This document shows, one piece after another, positions 16,127 to 23,900 of a stretch of DNA of 64,000 nt. The notes under the pieces were generated by a model. That model did not search any database, was not told the origin of the DNA, and was given only the letters and a program-made list of their open reading frames with translations. Location: NCBI GenBank assembly GCA_910584645.1, contig CAJUAU010000005.1, positions 62,001-126,000 of the forward strand. The letters run 5' to 3'. The position numbers and the translations under genes are program-made. Each line of letters starts with the position of its first letter. The stretch's first letter is position 1. This stretch comes from an uncultured Eubacterium sp. (GTDB lineage Bacteria; Bacillota; Clostridia; Lachnospirales; Lachnospiraceae).

Positions 16127-17194
16127 TTACACGATTCTCACTTCGTCAATAATATCCGCTACTTTTACCACTGCATTGTGCTGGTCACTGGCTTCCATGG
16201 AACAGACATAGTCCTTTCTGTCCTCGTATACTCTGTTCACCGCCTCCAAAAGTCTCTCACTGGTCAGATCCTCTTCCTGGATCACATAACTGAATCCCTG
16301 CTTTTCAAAAGATTCCGCATTTAAAATCTGGTCTCCCCTGCTTGCTTCCATGGATAACGGGATCAATATGTTAGGCTTGTGAAGCGCCAGCAGCTCACAG
16401 ATCGCATTAGCGCCGGCACGGGAAATAACAAGATCCGCTGCATCCAGAAGATCGCATAATTCTTTTTGGATATATTCAAACTGGACATATCCTTCTGTCC
16501 CTTTTAATGCCTCATCAACTTTATCTTTTCCACATAGATGGATCACCTGATAATCTTTCAGAAGTTCCGGAAGAATATCCCGGACAGCTTCATTTACCCG
16601 GACGGAGCCAAGACTTCCCCCGATCACGAGGATCACTGGTCTGCCAGAAGAAAAACCACAAAAATCAAGTCCCTTTAAGCGGTTACCAGAAAAAAGTTCT
16701 TTTCTGATCGGAGATCCTGTAAGATGTGCCTTTTCCTCCGGCAGATGCGAAAGTGTCTCTGGAAAGTTGGCACAAACTGCCGTTGCCGACGGAAGACAAA
16801 GGCGGTTGGCAAGTCCCGGTGAAATATCGGACTCATGAAGAACACAGGGTACCTTTTTCCTCTTTGCCGCCATGACAACAGGAACGGTTACAAAACCACC
16901 TTTGGAAAATATAACATCTGGTTTTATTTTTTTTATGATCCTGGCAGCCTCTACATAACCTTTTAATATTCTAGCAGGATCGGTAAAATTTTTCACATCA
17001 AAATACCTGCGCAGTTTTCCAGAAGATATTCCATAATATGGAATATCAAACTCTGACATCAGCTTCGTCTCGATTCCATCTTTGGAACCAATGTAATGGA
17101 TCTCATATCCCCGCTTCTGAAGTTCAGGGATCAGCGCAATATTCGGAGTCACATGCCCCGCTGTTCCCCCACCGGTCAATATTATCTTCTTCAA
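16127..17194 (-). CDS. murG: MurG: UDP-GlcNAc-undecaprenyl-pyrophosphoryl-MurNAc-pentapeptide GlcNAc transferase
   Basis: The membrane-associated glycosyltransferase that makes lipid II from lipid I. The protein has 355 residues from a TTG start at 17194, giving the classic opening MKKIILTGGGTAGHVTPNIA with the first glycine-rich loop; a second TTG at 17203 sits too close to the GGGGG ribosome site. Other family motifs are VLHESDISPGLANRL, VILVIGGSLGSVRVNEAV and the UDP-GlcNAc site SRAGANAICELLALHKPNIL. It is 17 bases downstream of the HIT gene. It lies outside the usual mra/dcw division cluster, as in several Clostridia. Confidence 0.95.
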   Translation of the reverse strand: MKKIILTGGGTAGHVTPNIALIPELQKRGYEIHYIGSKDGIETKLMSEFDIPYYGISSGKLRRYFDVKNFTDPARILKGYVEAARIIKKIKPDVIFSKGGFVTVPVVMAAKRKKVPCVLHESDISPGLANRLCLPSATAVCANFPETLSHLPEEKAHLTGSPIRKELFSGNRLKGLDFCGFSSGRPVILVIGGSLGSVRVNEAVRDILPELLKDYQVIHLCGKDKVDEALKGTEGYVQFEYIQKELCDLLDAADLVISRAGANAICELLALHKPNILIPLSMEASRGDQILNAESFEKQGFSYVIQEEDLTSERLLEAVNRVYEDRKDYVCSMEASDQHNAVVKVADIIDEVRIV

Positions 17195-17211
17195 CCTTAT
17201 CAATCCCCCAG

Positions 17212-17622
17212 TTATAAATTCTTTTTTATTTCATCAGCCACCGCTTGAAGGTCTGGAGTTTCCCCCGGCTTCCACATAATATTTACTCCATCTCCATAAT
17301 ATCGAGGAACCACATGTACATGAAGATGGAATACTGTCTGTCCGGCAGCCTCACCGTTGTTCTGCAGAATGTTCACCCCGTCGCAGTTATAAGTCTTCAT
17401 AACCGCAGTTGCAATCTTTTTCGCAATGGGAAATACTTTGGAAGCCTCTGCTTCATCCAGCTCAAATATATTCGCTGCGTGTTTTTTCGGCAGGATGATC
17501 ACATGCCCCCTCGCCGCCGGATTCACATCTAAGATTGCCCGAAAATCTTCGTCTTCGTACACCGCTGTGGAAGGAATCTCTCCTGCTATGATTTTACAAA
17601 AAATACAATTTTCATCTGCCAT
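17212..17622 (-). CDS. HIT family nucleotide hydrolase
   Basis: A 136-residue Hint-type nucleotide phosphoramidase or hydrolase. The histidine triad is HLHVHVVP (His99, His101, His103), and the zinc pair CIFCKI is at Cys6 and Cys9. The start MADENCIFCKIIAGEIPS and the motif GHVIILPKKHAANIFEL are standard. GAGG precedes the ATG. It sits between the flavodoxin/SCP2 gene and murG on the minus strand with short gaps, suggesting one transcript of rhomboid, flavodoxin/SCP2, HIT and murG. Confidence 0.95.
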   Translation of the reverse strand: MADENCIFCKIIAGEIPSTAVYEDEDFRAILDVNPAARGHVIILPKKHAANIFELDEAEASKVFPIAKKIATAVMKTYNCDGVNILQNNGEAAGQTVFHLHVHVVPRYYGDGVNIMWKPGETPDLQAVADEIKKNL

Positions 17623-17648
17623 CTGAATCTACCTCACTTTACATTAAT

Positions 17649-18638
17649 TTACACAAAACGGAATACTGTATCAAAATTCCTCAACACCTTGAAATTGCCC
17701 TGAGCAGATAATTCCCCAGACATAAAAGCATTTTGGAATGGTTTTTTACCAGCGAGAATATCATTGAATACCGCACTTTTCGTCTTCGCTGTCACATCCG
17801 GGTTCTGGACACTGCCAAAATAACATTTTAATTTATCATTATCCACCTCGATGACAAGGCTCCTGTTTTCATCTGTCAGATCGATCTGAAATACCGCCTG
17901 CATATCATCCGGTGGCACAAAATGCGACTTAAGCTCCGAAATATAACGATCTGGATTTTCATCTCCATCCAGCATCTCCTTAAACAGATTCGCCAGTTCC
18001 TCGATATCTTCCTTCTGTTTTTTCACATAATGATCGTTGGATACATAGGCAGAGAGCTGTTCACTTTCCTGTGGTGTAAGGGAAAGGGTATTACTCCGCA
18101 GCACTGTCTTTTTGACACGATAACTGCTGCTGGGGAACGCCACCATTTTCTTGGAAATGATGCGGTAAAAGTTCTCCGCACATTTTTCAATCATCAGATT
18201 GTAAGCTGGGTTTGTCTCAAATTCCACATGGTTATCCACATAGGCACATACTCCTTCGCAGGGCACACCGCCAAGCATCTCCCACGCTTTGATCAGCGTT
18301 GTCTGCGCCTCTCTCTCTCCATAGGTCGTCGCCATGACCACGGGAAGCATATAAATATGCTGTATGCTCTCTTTATCCCCGTAAAGCCAGCAGGCATCCA
18401 GAAACTGCTGCAGATACCCTCCGATCCCAAGCCACTCTATGGATGCCGCAAGAATCACTCCATCCGCCTCTTTTAATGTCTTGGGCAATACTGAAATCCC
18501 GCTTTTATCCTCATATAAATTATATCTTTCCACATTTACGCGAAGTTCATCCAGAACCTGTGAAATTTTATCAATGGTAAACAAGGTGGGATCATCTATG
18601 AGTCCACGGCCTCCATAATAAATATTTACGCGCATCAC
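17649..18638 (-). CDS. Flavodoxin-like reductase fused to an SCP2 domain
   Basis: A 329-residue two-domain protein. Residues 1-160 look like an NADPH-dependent FMN reductase/flavodoxin fold (MMRVNIYYGGRGLIDDPTLF, ADGVILAASIEWLGIGGYLQ and MATTYGEREAQTTLIKAWEM). After a helical linker (about 195-220) the last 100 residues resemble an SCP2 sterol-carrier domain (AVFQIDLTDENRSLVIEVDN, then CYFGSVQNPDVTAKTKSAVF). The start is GTG at 18638 or ATG at 18635; the former overlaps the rhomboid stop, so translation is coupled. The combination is common in Clostridia but its substrate is unknown. Confidence 0.8.
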   Translation of the reverse strand: MMRVNIYYGGRGLIDDPTLFTIDKISQVLDELRVNVERYNLYEDKSGISVLPKTLKEADGVILAASIEWLGIGGYLQQFLDACWLYGDKESIQHIYMLPVVMATTYGEREAQTTLIKAWEMLGGVPCEGVCAYVDNHVEFETNPAYNLMIEKCAENFYRIISKKMVAFPSSSYRVKKTVLRSNTLSLTPQESEQLSAYVSNDHYVKKQKEDIEELANLFKEMLDGDENPDRYISELKSHFVPPDDMQAVFQIDLTDENRSLVIEVDNDKLKCYFGSVQNPDVTAKTKSAVFNDILAGKKPFQNAFMSGELSAQGNFKVLRNFDTVFRFV

Positions 18639-19294
18639 ATCACCCGTTCCTTTCTTATTGAACGTATTCTTTTGATCAGGTACATTCCGATACAGAGCAC
18701 AACGCCTGCTGCAAATCCTCCCGCATGTGCATACTGGTCAACCTCCGGATACAGCATCCCATAGTACAGGTTCAAGGCAACATACGCAGTAAAACGAAGT
18801 ATCTCCCTGCGCAGATTATTTCTCCGTTTTATGAAGAGTATCACAATAAATGCTCCCATCACCCCATATACCGCACCAGAAGCGCCACAGGAAACGATCT
18901 GGGCATCCTGGTTCAAATGCGCAGTAACGGACACAAGTCCTGCGGTAATTCCCGAAATCATATAAATACCTGCGAACCACAGCCTGCCGACGGCATTTTC
19001 CATCACATGTCCAAACATCACCAGGGATACCATGTTAAAAAACAGATGCTCAATTCCAAAGTGAAGAAAAAAATGTGTAATGAGCCTGTAGTATTCGTGT
19101 TCTCCAAAAAAAGCCGGTGCATACATGCCCCCTGCCTCGATCATATAATCAGGATCTAAAGTGGAACCCTTCCACTCTGTTATGAAGAACGCGGCTACAT
19201 TTATGACTGTGATCAGCACTGTAACCAGCGGAAGCCTTTTTATTAAGGTGTTTTCTTCCAAATTGTAATCCTCCCGACTTGTCTTCCCGATCAA
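18635..19294 (-). CDS. Rhomboid family intramembrane serine protease
   Basis: A 219-residue membrane protease that cuts single-pass membrane proteins within the bilayer. Catalytic Ser139 is in CGASGAVYG and His190 in DQYAHAGGFAAG; the supporting HLFFNM (His83, Asn87) is also present. Six hydrophobic segments are visible (about 21-39, 70-95, 103-121, 140-155, 166-182 and 190-208), the minimal rhomboid core. It heads a minus-strand run with the flavodoxin/SCP2 gene, whose start it overlaps. Substrates cannot be deduced. Confidence 0.93.
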   Translation of the reverse strand: MIGKTSREDYNLEENTLIKRLPLVTVLITVINVAAFFITEWKGSTLDPDYMIEAGGMYAPAFFGEHEYYRLITHFFLHFGIEHLFFNMVSLVMFGHVMENAVGRLWFAGIYMISGITAGLVSVTAHLNQDAQIVSCGASGAVYGVMGAFIVILFIKRRNNLRREILRFTAYVALNLYYGMLYPEVDQYAHAGGFAAGVVLCIGMYLIKRIRSIRKERVM

Positions 19295-19360
19295 AATATG
19301 TTAGTATTGTAGCATATTTTAGAGCAATAGTCCATAAGACTATTCAGAAATGAGGAAAAG

Positions 19361-20788
19361 ATGAAAATTACCGTCCATGGGACACCGGAAAATACTAAAT
19401 CCATACTGGATCTCCTGGAAGACCAAGGGATTTCTCTGCCATGTAACTGCCACGGAGCAAATGTCTGCGGAGGAAAACAGTATGATTTTCCCTGCACCCT
19501 GATCCCTCATGAAGATATCACGGTGACGGTTTACCCCAGAGAATCTTTTGTCGGACTGACTCTGTCCGCAGACCAAAGCAAAGACCATCAACCCGACTCT
19601 CTGCTTATCGATCTTGGGACAACAACTGTAGCGATGGTGTATTATAGTTCTTTACACAAAACCGTCTTTTATTCAGAGGTATTTCCCAATCCACAGCTTC
19701 CTTTCGGGACTGATGTGATCAGCCGCATCAAATATGATATGGAATCCACTCACAAACATGAGCTAACGCACATGATCCGGGAAATACTCTCACAACATTA
19801 TAATTCTTTTCAGGCTTCTCATAAAAATGTATCAATTAGAACCTGTCTCATCGGTGGAAATACCACCATGATCCATCTTCTGCTCGGCCTGTCTCTGAAA
19901 GGCATGGCGGCAGCTCCCTTTAATCCCATGGATGTTTCTCCCGGCAAACTTAATTTTTACCAGGGCAGCACTGAGATCCGGATTCTTCCGTGGCTGTCTG
20001 CTTTTATTGGCGGCGACATAGTATCCGGTATGCTTTATCTCAATTTTGACAGCCGTAAAGACACCTGTCTTTTGGTGGATCTTGGAACCAACGGAGAACT
20101 GGCACTGGTATATGATCAGAAGATCTATACGGCAGGAACGGCTGCCGGCCCCGCTTTTGAAGGCGGCGGGCTCTCCTGCGGCACTCCGGCGGTTCCTGGC
20201 GCGATATCTGATGTCAGTCTCAGGAGACAGGTACCACAGACCCAAACTATTGGCAACAAACTTCCAACTGGAATATGCGGCAGCGGCGCCGTGAGCCTCC
20301 TGTCTCAGCTTTTGACTTTCCAGTACATGGATCCTTCTGGAATACTGACCGAAAAATTCCCAGAGGATGGTTTGCTGCTCTCCCGTACAGCTTCTGGACA
20401 GGAGATCCGCTTCACGAAACAGGATGTTCGTCAGATGCAGCTGTCGGTAGCTGCCATTGGCGCTGGCATCGCTACATTGTGCCATACCGCTGGGATTTCT
20501 GTAGATGACACAGATCAGCTCTATCTCGCCGGGGGACTGGGCTACCACATAAACATTTCCAAGGCCGCAGCAGCCGGAATGTTTTCCGGCATGGATACAA
20601 CTCGTATCCATACAGTGGGAAACAGCTGTCTTCTCGGCCTAGCTTCGATTTGCCAAAAGCCAGATGGCCTTTCACGGCGCATAGAAGACCTTTATCAAAA
20701 ATCCCATGAAGTCATTCTGGCTGATAATGATCATTTTCAAAAACAATTTATCCGCCATATGACCTACGAATATAATTCTGCCTTATAG
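19361..20788 (+). CDS. RACo-like ASKHA protein (DUF4445) with a variant N-terminal ferredoxin domain
   Basis: Related to the reductive activators of corrinoid-dependent methyltransferases, which use ATP to push electrons into inactive cobalamin proteins. The 475-residue protein has an N-terminal [2Fe-2S]-type segment (1-60) and an ASKHA ATPase core with DSLLIDLGTTTVAMV, LIGGNTTMIHLLLGL, LLVDLGTNGELALV and LYLAGGLGYHINISKAAAAG. In the cluster motif the usual C-x5-C-x2-C is here CHGANVCGGK: Cys30 and Cys36 are kept, a Lys stands at position 39, and Cys28 and Cys45 are nearby. No corrinoid protein or methyltransferase gene is close. Its 3' end overlaps the convergent FHA gene by 25 bases. Confidence 0.85.
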   Translation: MKITVHGTPENTKSILDLLEDQGISLPCNCHGANVCGGKQYDFPCTLIPHEDITVTVYPRESFVGLTLSADQSKDHQPDSLLIDLGTTTVAMVYYSSLHKTVFYSEVFPNPQLPFGTDVISRIKYDMESTHKHELTHMIREILSQHYNSFQASHKNVSIRTCLIGGNTTMIHLLLGLSLKGMAAAPFNPMDVSPGKLNFYQGSTEIRILPWLSAFIGGDIVSGMLYLNFDSRKDTCLLVDLGTNGELALVYDQKIYTAGTAAGPAFEGGGLSCGTPAVPGAISDVSLRRQVPQTQTIGNKLPTGICGSGAVSLLSQLLTFQYMDPSGILTEKFPEDGLLLSRTASGQEIRFTKQDVRQMQLSVAAIGAGIATLCHTAGISVDDTDQLYLAGGLGYHINISKAAAAGMFSGMDTTRIHTVGNSCLLGLASICQKPDGLSRRIEDLYQKSHEVILADNDHFQKQFIRHMTYEYNSAL

Positions 20789-22017
20789 TATATGGAAGAA
20801 ATGCCGATCATATCCCCATCTTTCAGCTGGCATCTCTCCCAGGGCACCAGCTGCCTTCCATTGACAAAGGTGCCGTTGGTAGATTCCTGATCGATCAAAA
20901 AAACTCCCTGCGCATCTGCCACAACTTTCACATGTATACGGCTGACCTCTCCCTCTCTAATGATTTCATCCGCCTTCGCCAAATCTTTTCCGATAAAAAA
21001 GGGGCTTTTCCGTATTTTTATCTCCGGCCTGTGCCAATCCTGTGGGATCAGGTTGATCATCCAGTTCTGTTCCTCCAACTGCTCCAGCACAATGGTTTCG
21101 TCGGTACAGCCACTAACTAATTGTATCGTATTATCCTCTTCCTGTCTGGTTTTCCCCACTGTTTTTTCTGTCTGGCTATAACTTACTGATACCTTTTTAT
21201 TATAACCATATACTGCTGCCAGAAGGACTGCCGCCAATATGCTGCTGCGCCTAAGATCAAGTCCTCCGGACACCGGGTCCCGAATGAATCCTATCTGATA
21301 AAAAATGATAATGAGCACCACTGACGCAGCAATAAAAACAACCCGTTTTCTCCAGGACTGCTCCGGTTTCTGTCCAGACTTTTCTTTTCCCTGCGGCAAT
21401 ATTTGAGAGGGATCATCATCCTCTGATGGCAGTACTTTTCTCTCCTTCCTTTCCCCACCCCTTTGAGGCACTGTCTTCTTTCTGTTTGCCTCCAGAAAAT
21501 CAGACAGTTTGTTTAGGTCAAAATGTCTGTCCCTGCTTAGTCGGTGAAGCCCATAAACCAAAAAAGCCAGCTCTTTGTCCTGATGATTCATTGTATCCAT
21601 AAATTTCTCCAAAAGACTGGAAATACCCTCATTCACTTTTTTATTATAGCCATCCAGATAGGGAATCCAGAGCTGCTGTTGTTTCTCATCCCAGAACATA
21701 GAATCACACTGCAGCAACAGATTTTTTTCATCCAGAAAATACTCCTGGCAGCAAGTAAGTATCCGAACCAGCTGTTCCAGCAGACCGGTCAGCTGTATTA
21801 CAGTTATATTTCCCATTTCAAAAAATTCATTTAGGGTGATCATATCCCTCACCTGGTATAGGCACCGCAGCTCCTGGTCCACGTTATGCAGCTCTGCACC
21901 CAGAATCCCTCCAACAACATTATACTTAAGCATTTCACTCCCGAAACGGCCAGTTTTCTCCAGCTCATCGATCTGCAGAACCCGTCCCTCCAGCTCCTGA
22001 ACCAATGCTATTCTCAT
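20764..22017 (-). CDS. FHA-domain protein with N-terminal DUF6382, last gene of the Tad locus
   Basis: A 417-residue protein. The N-terminal 190 residues (with VVGGILGAELHNVDQELRCL and FWDEKQQQLWIPYLDGYN) fit DUF6382, a family found with FHA domains in Clostridia. After a basic linker, two hydrophobic segments lie at about 234-248 and 262-273. The C-terminal FHA domain (about 330-415) reads KSPFFIGKDLAKADEIIREG, VSRIHVKVVA and STNGTFVNGRQL, the phosphothreonine-binding pattern. It ends the minus-strand pilus operon, so phosphorylation-dependent control of the pilus is possible. GGGAGG precedes its ATG. Confidence 0.88.
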   Translation of the reverse strand: MRIALVQELEGRVLQIDELEKTGRFGSEMLKYNVVGGILGAELHNVDQELRCLYQVRDMITLNEFFEMGNITVIQLTGLLEQLVRILTCCQEYFLDEKNLLLQCDSMFWDEKQQQLWIPYLDGYNKKVNEGISSLLEKFMDTMNHQDKELAFLVYGLHRLSRDRHFDLNKLSDFLEANRKKTVPQRGGERKERKVLPSEDDDPSQILPQGKEKSGQKPEQSWRKRVVFIAASVVLIIIFYQIGFIRDPVSGGLDLRRSSILAAVLLAAVYGYNKKVSVSYSQTEKTVGKTRQEEDNTIQLVSGCTDETIVLEQLEEQNWMINLIPQDWHRPEIKIRKSPFFIGKDLAKADEIIREGEVSRIHVKVVADAQGVFLIDQESTNGTFVNGRQLVPWERCQLKDGDMIGISSIYYKAELYS

Positions 22018-22020
22018 AAT

Positions 22021-22446
22021 TTATTTCCTCCCCTTTATCACTTCCGAATCCCATACAATGTAAGGCGCGTTTAATTTTTCATGGGATAGATATATCCTTT
22101 TTCCTTCCTGCCCCGTCAAAATTTCCTTAATAAAGGGAAACCGGATGGCAAGCAGAAGCGGTATCTCCGCCTCTACCGAAACCAGTCCCTCTTTCACACG
22201 GATCCTTCCAGTATGAGATATCAGCAATTTTTCTGAAAGATAATTTTCCAGCCCTTCCCTCAATTCCCTTTCTTCCACTTCTGCTCCATTTTCCAATGCC
22301 ATCTCAAGGTAATGCTGTCCCAGCGAATATACCGCTGTCCGGTCATGAACATACATGGACAGATAACAGATACTAAAAAGGATCCATATAACGATACTGA
22401 ATATAAATGCCGCTTCCACAGTAAAAGAGGCTTTTTTCCATATCAT
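22021..22446 (-). CDS. TadE-like minor pilin of the Tad locus
   Basis: A 141-residue membrane protein from the ATG at 22446, with GGAG eight bases upstream and the start overlapping the end of the prepilin peptidase gene by four bases. The N-terminus KKASFTVEAAFIFSIVIWIL is the TadE-type hydrophobic pseudopilin stem preceded by the ...FTVEAA processing-like site. The remaining part (residues 40-141) is extracellular in such proteins. It lies between the second prepilin peptidase and the FHA gene. Confidence 0.85.
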   Translation of the reverse strand: MIWKKASFTVEAAFIFSIVIWILFSICYLSMYVHDRTAVYSLGQHYLEMALENGAEVEERELREGLENYLSEKLLISHTGRIRVKEGLVSVEAEIPLLLAIRFPFIKEILTGQEGKRIYLSHEKLNAPYIVWDSEVIKGRK

Positions 22447-22883
22447 ATAAATATCTCCCATAGACAGGCTGCTCCAAAGCTAACGCAGATAAAGGGCACA
22501 AATGGCATAGTATAACTCCTCTTCACCCGACGGAAGATCATCAGTACCGCTCCAGCAGCAGCGGACAGCACCAGGGCAAAAAATAGCAAAAATAAATTGT
22601 CTAAAAAAGAAAGAACCATTCCACACACCATCATTACAAAACCATCCCCCATCCCGATCTTTCCGTGTGTGGCATAACTTAATAATAAGACCAGTAAGCC
22701 TGGCACAACTCCCAGTACCAGTTCCATCGAGACTCCTTCGTGGAAGAACTGAATAACCCGAATTGCTGCCAGAAAAATGCCTGTTAATAACGTTGCCCCA
22801 ATATGTATCTCTTTTCGCTTCATATCATAAATGGACATTGCCAGCAGATACAGAAACAAAATACTATATATGTATATCTTCAT
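22443..22883 (-). CDS. A24-family prepilin peptidase (second copy in the locus)
   Basis: A 146-residue polytopic membrane protease of the TadV/CpaA type that cleaves prepilin leaders. The two catalytic aspartates are in MSIYDMKRKEIH and KIGMGDGFVMM. Four or five hydrophobic segments cover most of the protein. It is small, without the N-terminal methyltransferase domain of PilD, as is normal for Tad systems. The locus contains another A24 peptidase at 30130-30624, only distantly similar, so the two may process different prepilins. Confidence 0.88.
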   Translation of the reverse strand: MKIYIYSILFLYLLAMSIYDMKRKEIHIGATLLTGIFLAAIRVIQFFHEGVSMELVLGVVPGLLVLLLSYATHGKIGMGDGFVMMVCGMVLSFLDNLFLLFFALVLSAAAGAVLMIFRRVKRSYTMPFVPFICVSFGAACLWEIFI

Positions 22884-22909
22884 AATTGCGTTTTCTCTCC
22901 TTTTCTTAC

Positions 22910-22935
22910 TTAGCTCGACGGCGCCAATTTGAATC
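22910..22935. repeat. Dispersed GGCGCC-centred repeat element, copy 1
   Basis: TTAGCTCGACGGCGCCAATT at 22910-22929 differs by one base from 45657-45676, and GGCGCCAATTTGAATC (22920-22935) matches the left arm of the palindrome at 61173-61205. It lies between the TadE-like gene and the second prepilin peptidase. Confidence 0.7.
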
Positions 22936-22950
22936 CTGTCTTATCCCGCA

Positions 22951-23694
22951 TCAGCCAGAGGGTGCACACTTTGAGCAGGGCAATCGCCCGCCAGCCTCAC
23001 ACATCTTGATCTGGCGGATATTGCGTGTAAGTTTTTGACAGCCTCTGCTGCTGTGAAACCGGTTTCCAAAATTGCAGACAAACACGGTCTGTTCTTTCTG
23101 AAAAACACCTCCGCCACAGCCTTCACAGGCATAATATTTTCCTCCGTCTTCCCCTCTGAGATACTCCAGATCCCCATATTTCACCTCGGAAATACTCAGC
23201 TTTAAATAAGTACATTCCAATGTTCTGTGATACACTTTTCCTGTTTCCGTTATATAGACAGGAACATCCCCATCCTGAACCTCTCCCTCCGCCCTTGTCT
23301 TTACACCGGAAAATGTCCTCGTGTGAAATTTCTCTGTAAAATGAAAGGGAAAATGATGCAAAAGGGGAAAGGGGAGACGTATACTATAATCAGCCACCAG
23401 TACAATGTCCTTTGTTTCCTCATTGAACTGGGATCGCAGCATACTGACTGGAATATCTTCCTGCATATACTGCTTCATCTTCACTGTCAGATACATTGGG
23501 TTCGTCACAGCTCCTTTTCCACTTACAGCATATTCCACCGAGACTTCTCTTCCTGTCCTCACCAGCGCCCACTGAACTTCATCTTCAAATAAAAGCAGCC
23601 GGCATATGTAGATGACAGACAGAGCTGCGAATATAAAGACAGGAAGTACAAGAGATGCCTCCACTGTCAAAGATCCTCTTTTCATCTTTTTCAA
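22951..23694 (-). CDS. TadE-family protein with two C-terminal zinc-knuckle motifs
   Basis: A 247-residue protein starting at TTG 23694 (GGAGG five bases upstream). The N-terminal KRGSLTVEASLVLPVFIFAA is a TadE-type pseudopilin stem. The C-terminal 95 residues contain two Ada-like knuckles: GKVYHRTLECTYL...CEGC and GNRFHSSRGCQKL...CSKC, each a His, a Cys and a C-x2-C pair. Zinc binding is inferred from the pattern; these would lie outside the membrane in a pilus-tip or base protein. The gene follows a 206-base gap that holds a large hairpin (23712-23814). Confidence 0.85.
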   Translation of the reverse strand: MKKMKRGSLTVEASLVLPVFIFAALSVIYICRLLLFEDEVQWALVRTGREVSVEYAVSGKGAVTNPMYLTVKMKQYMQEDIPVSMLRSQFNEETKDIVLVADYSIRLPFPLLHHFPFHFTEKFHTRTFSGVKTRAEGEVQDGDVPVYITETGKVYHRTLECTYLKLSISEVKYGDLEYLRGEDGGKYYACEGCGGGVFQKEQTVFVCNFGNRFHSSRGCQKLTRNIRQIKMCEAGGRLPCSKCAPSG

Positions 23695-23711
23695 ATTTTC
23701 CTCCCTGGGGC

Positions 23712-23814
23712 TCGAGGCGGGAGAGGGTATTCTATTGTTGTATGATTGGCAATTTTCTCCCTGTCAGGATATGATAGTATATTTTTTTTAATAGAATACC
23801 CTCTCCCGCCTCGA
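23712..23814. repeat. 25-bp perfect inverted repeat within the Tad operon
   Basis: The arms 23712-23736 (TCGAGGCGGGAGAGGGTATT plus CTATT) and 23790-23814 are exact reverse complements, separated by 53 bases ending in an A/T run. No open frame or direct target duplication is evident. It could be an intra-operon attenuator or a miniature mobile element. Confidence 0.85.
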
Positions 23815-23900
23815 TAAAACCCTTATTCTAAATGTAACCCGGTGGCGCAAATCTGGACCGTCGGCCTACTGCGTCAGTAAACCCAACTGCAGCCATCAGG

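Noticed and set aside
19832..20611. A 259-codon minus-strand open frame
   Set aside because: It lies inside the well-supported RACo-like gene on the other strand and has no recognisable motif.
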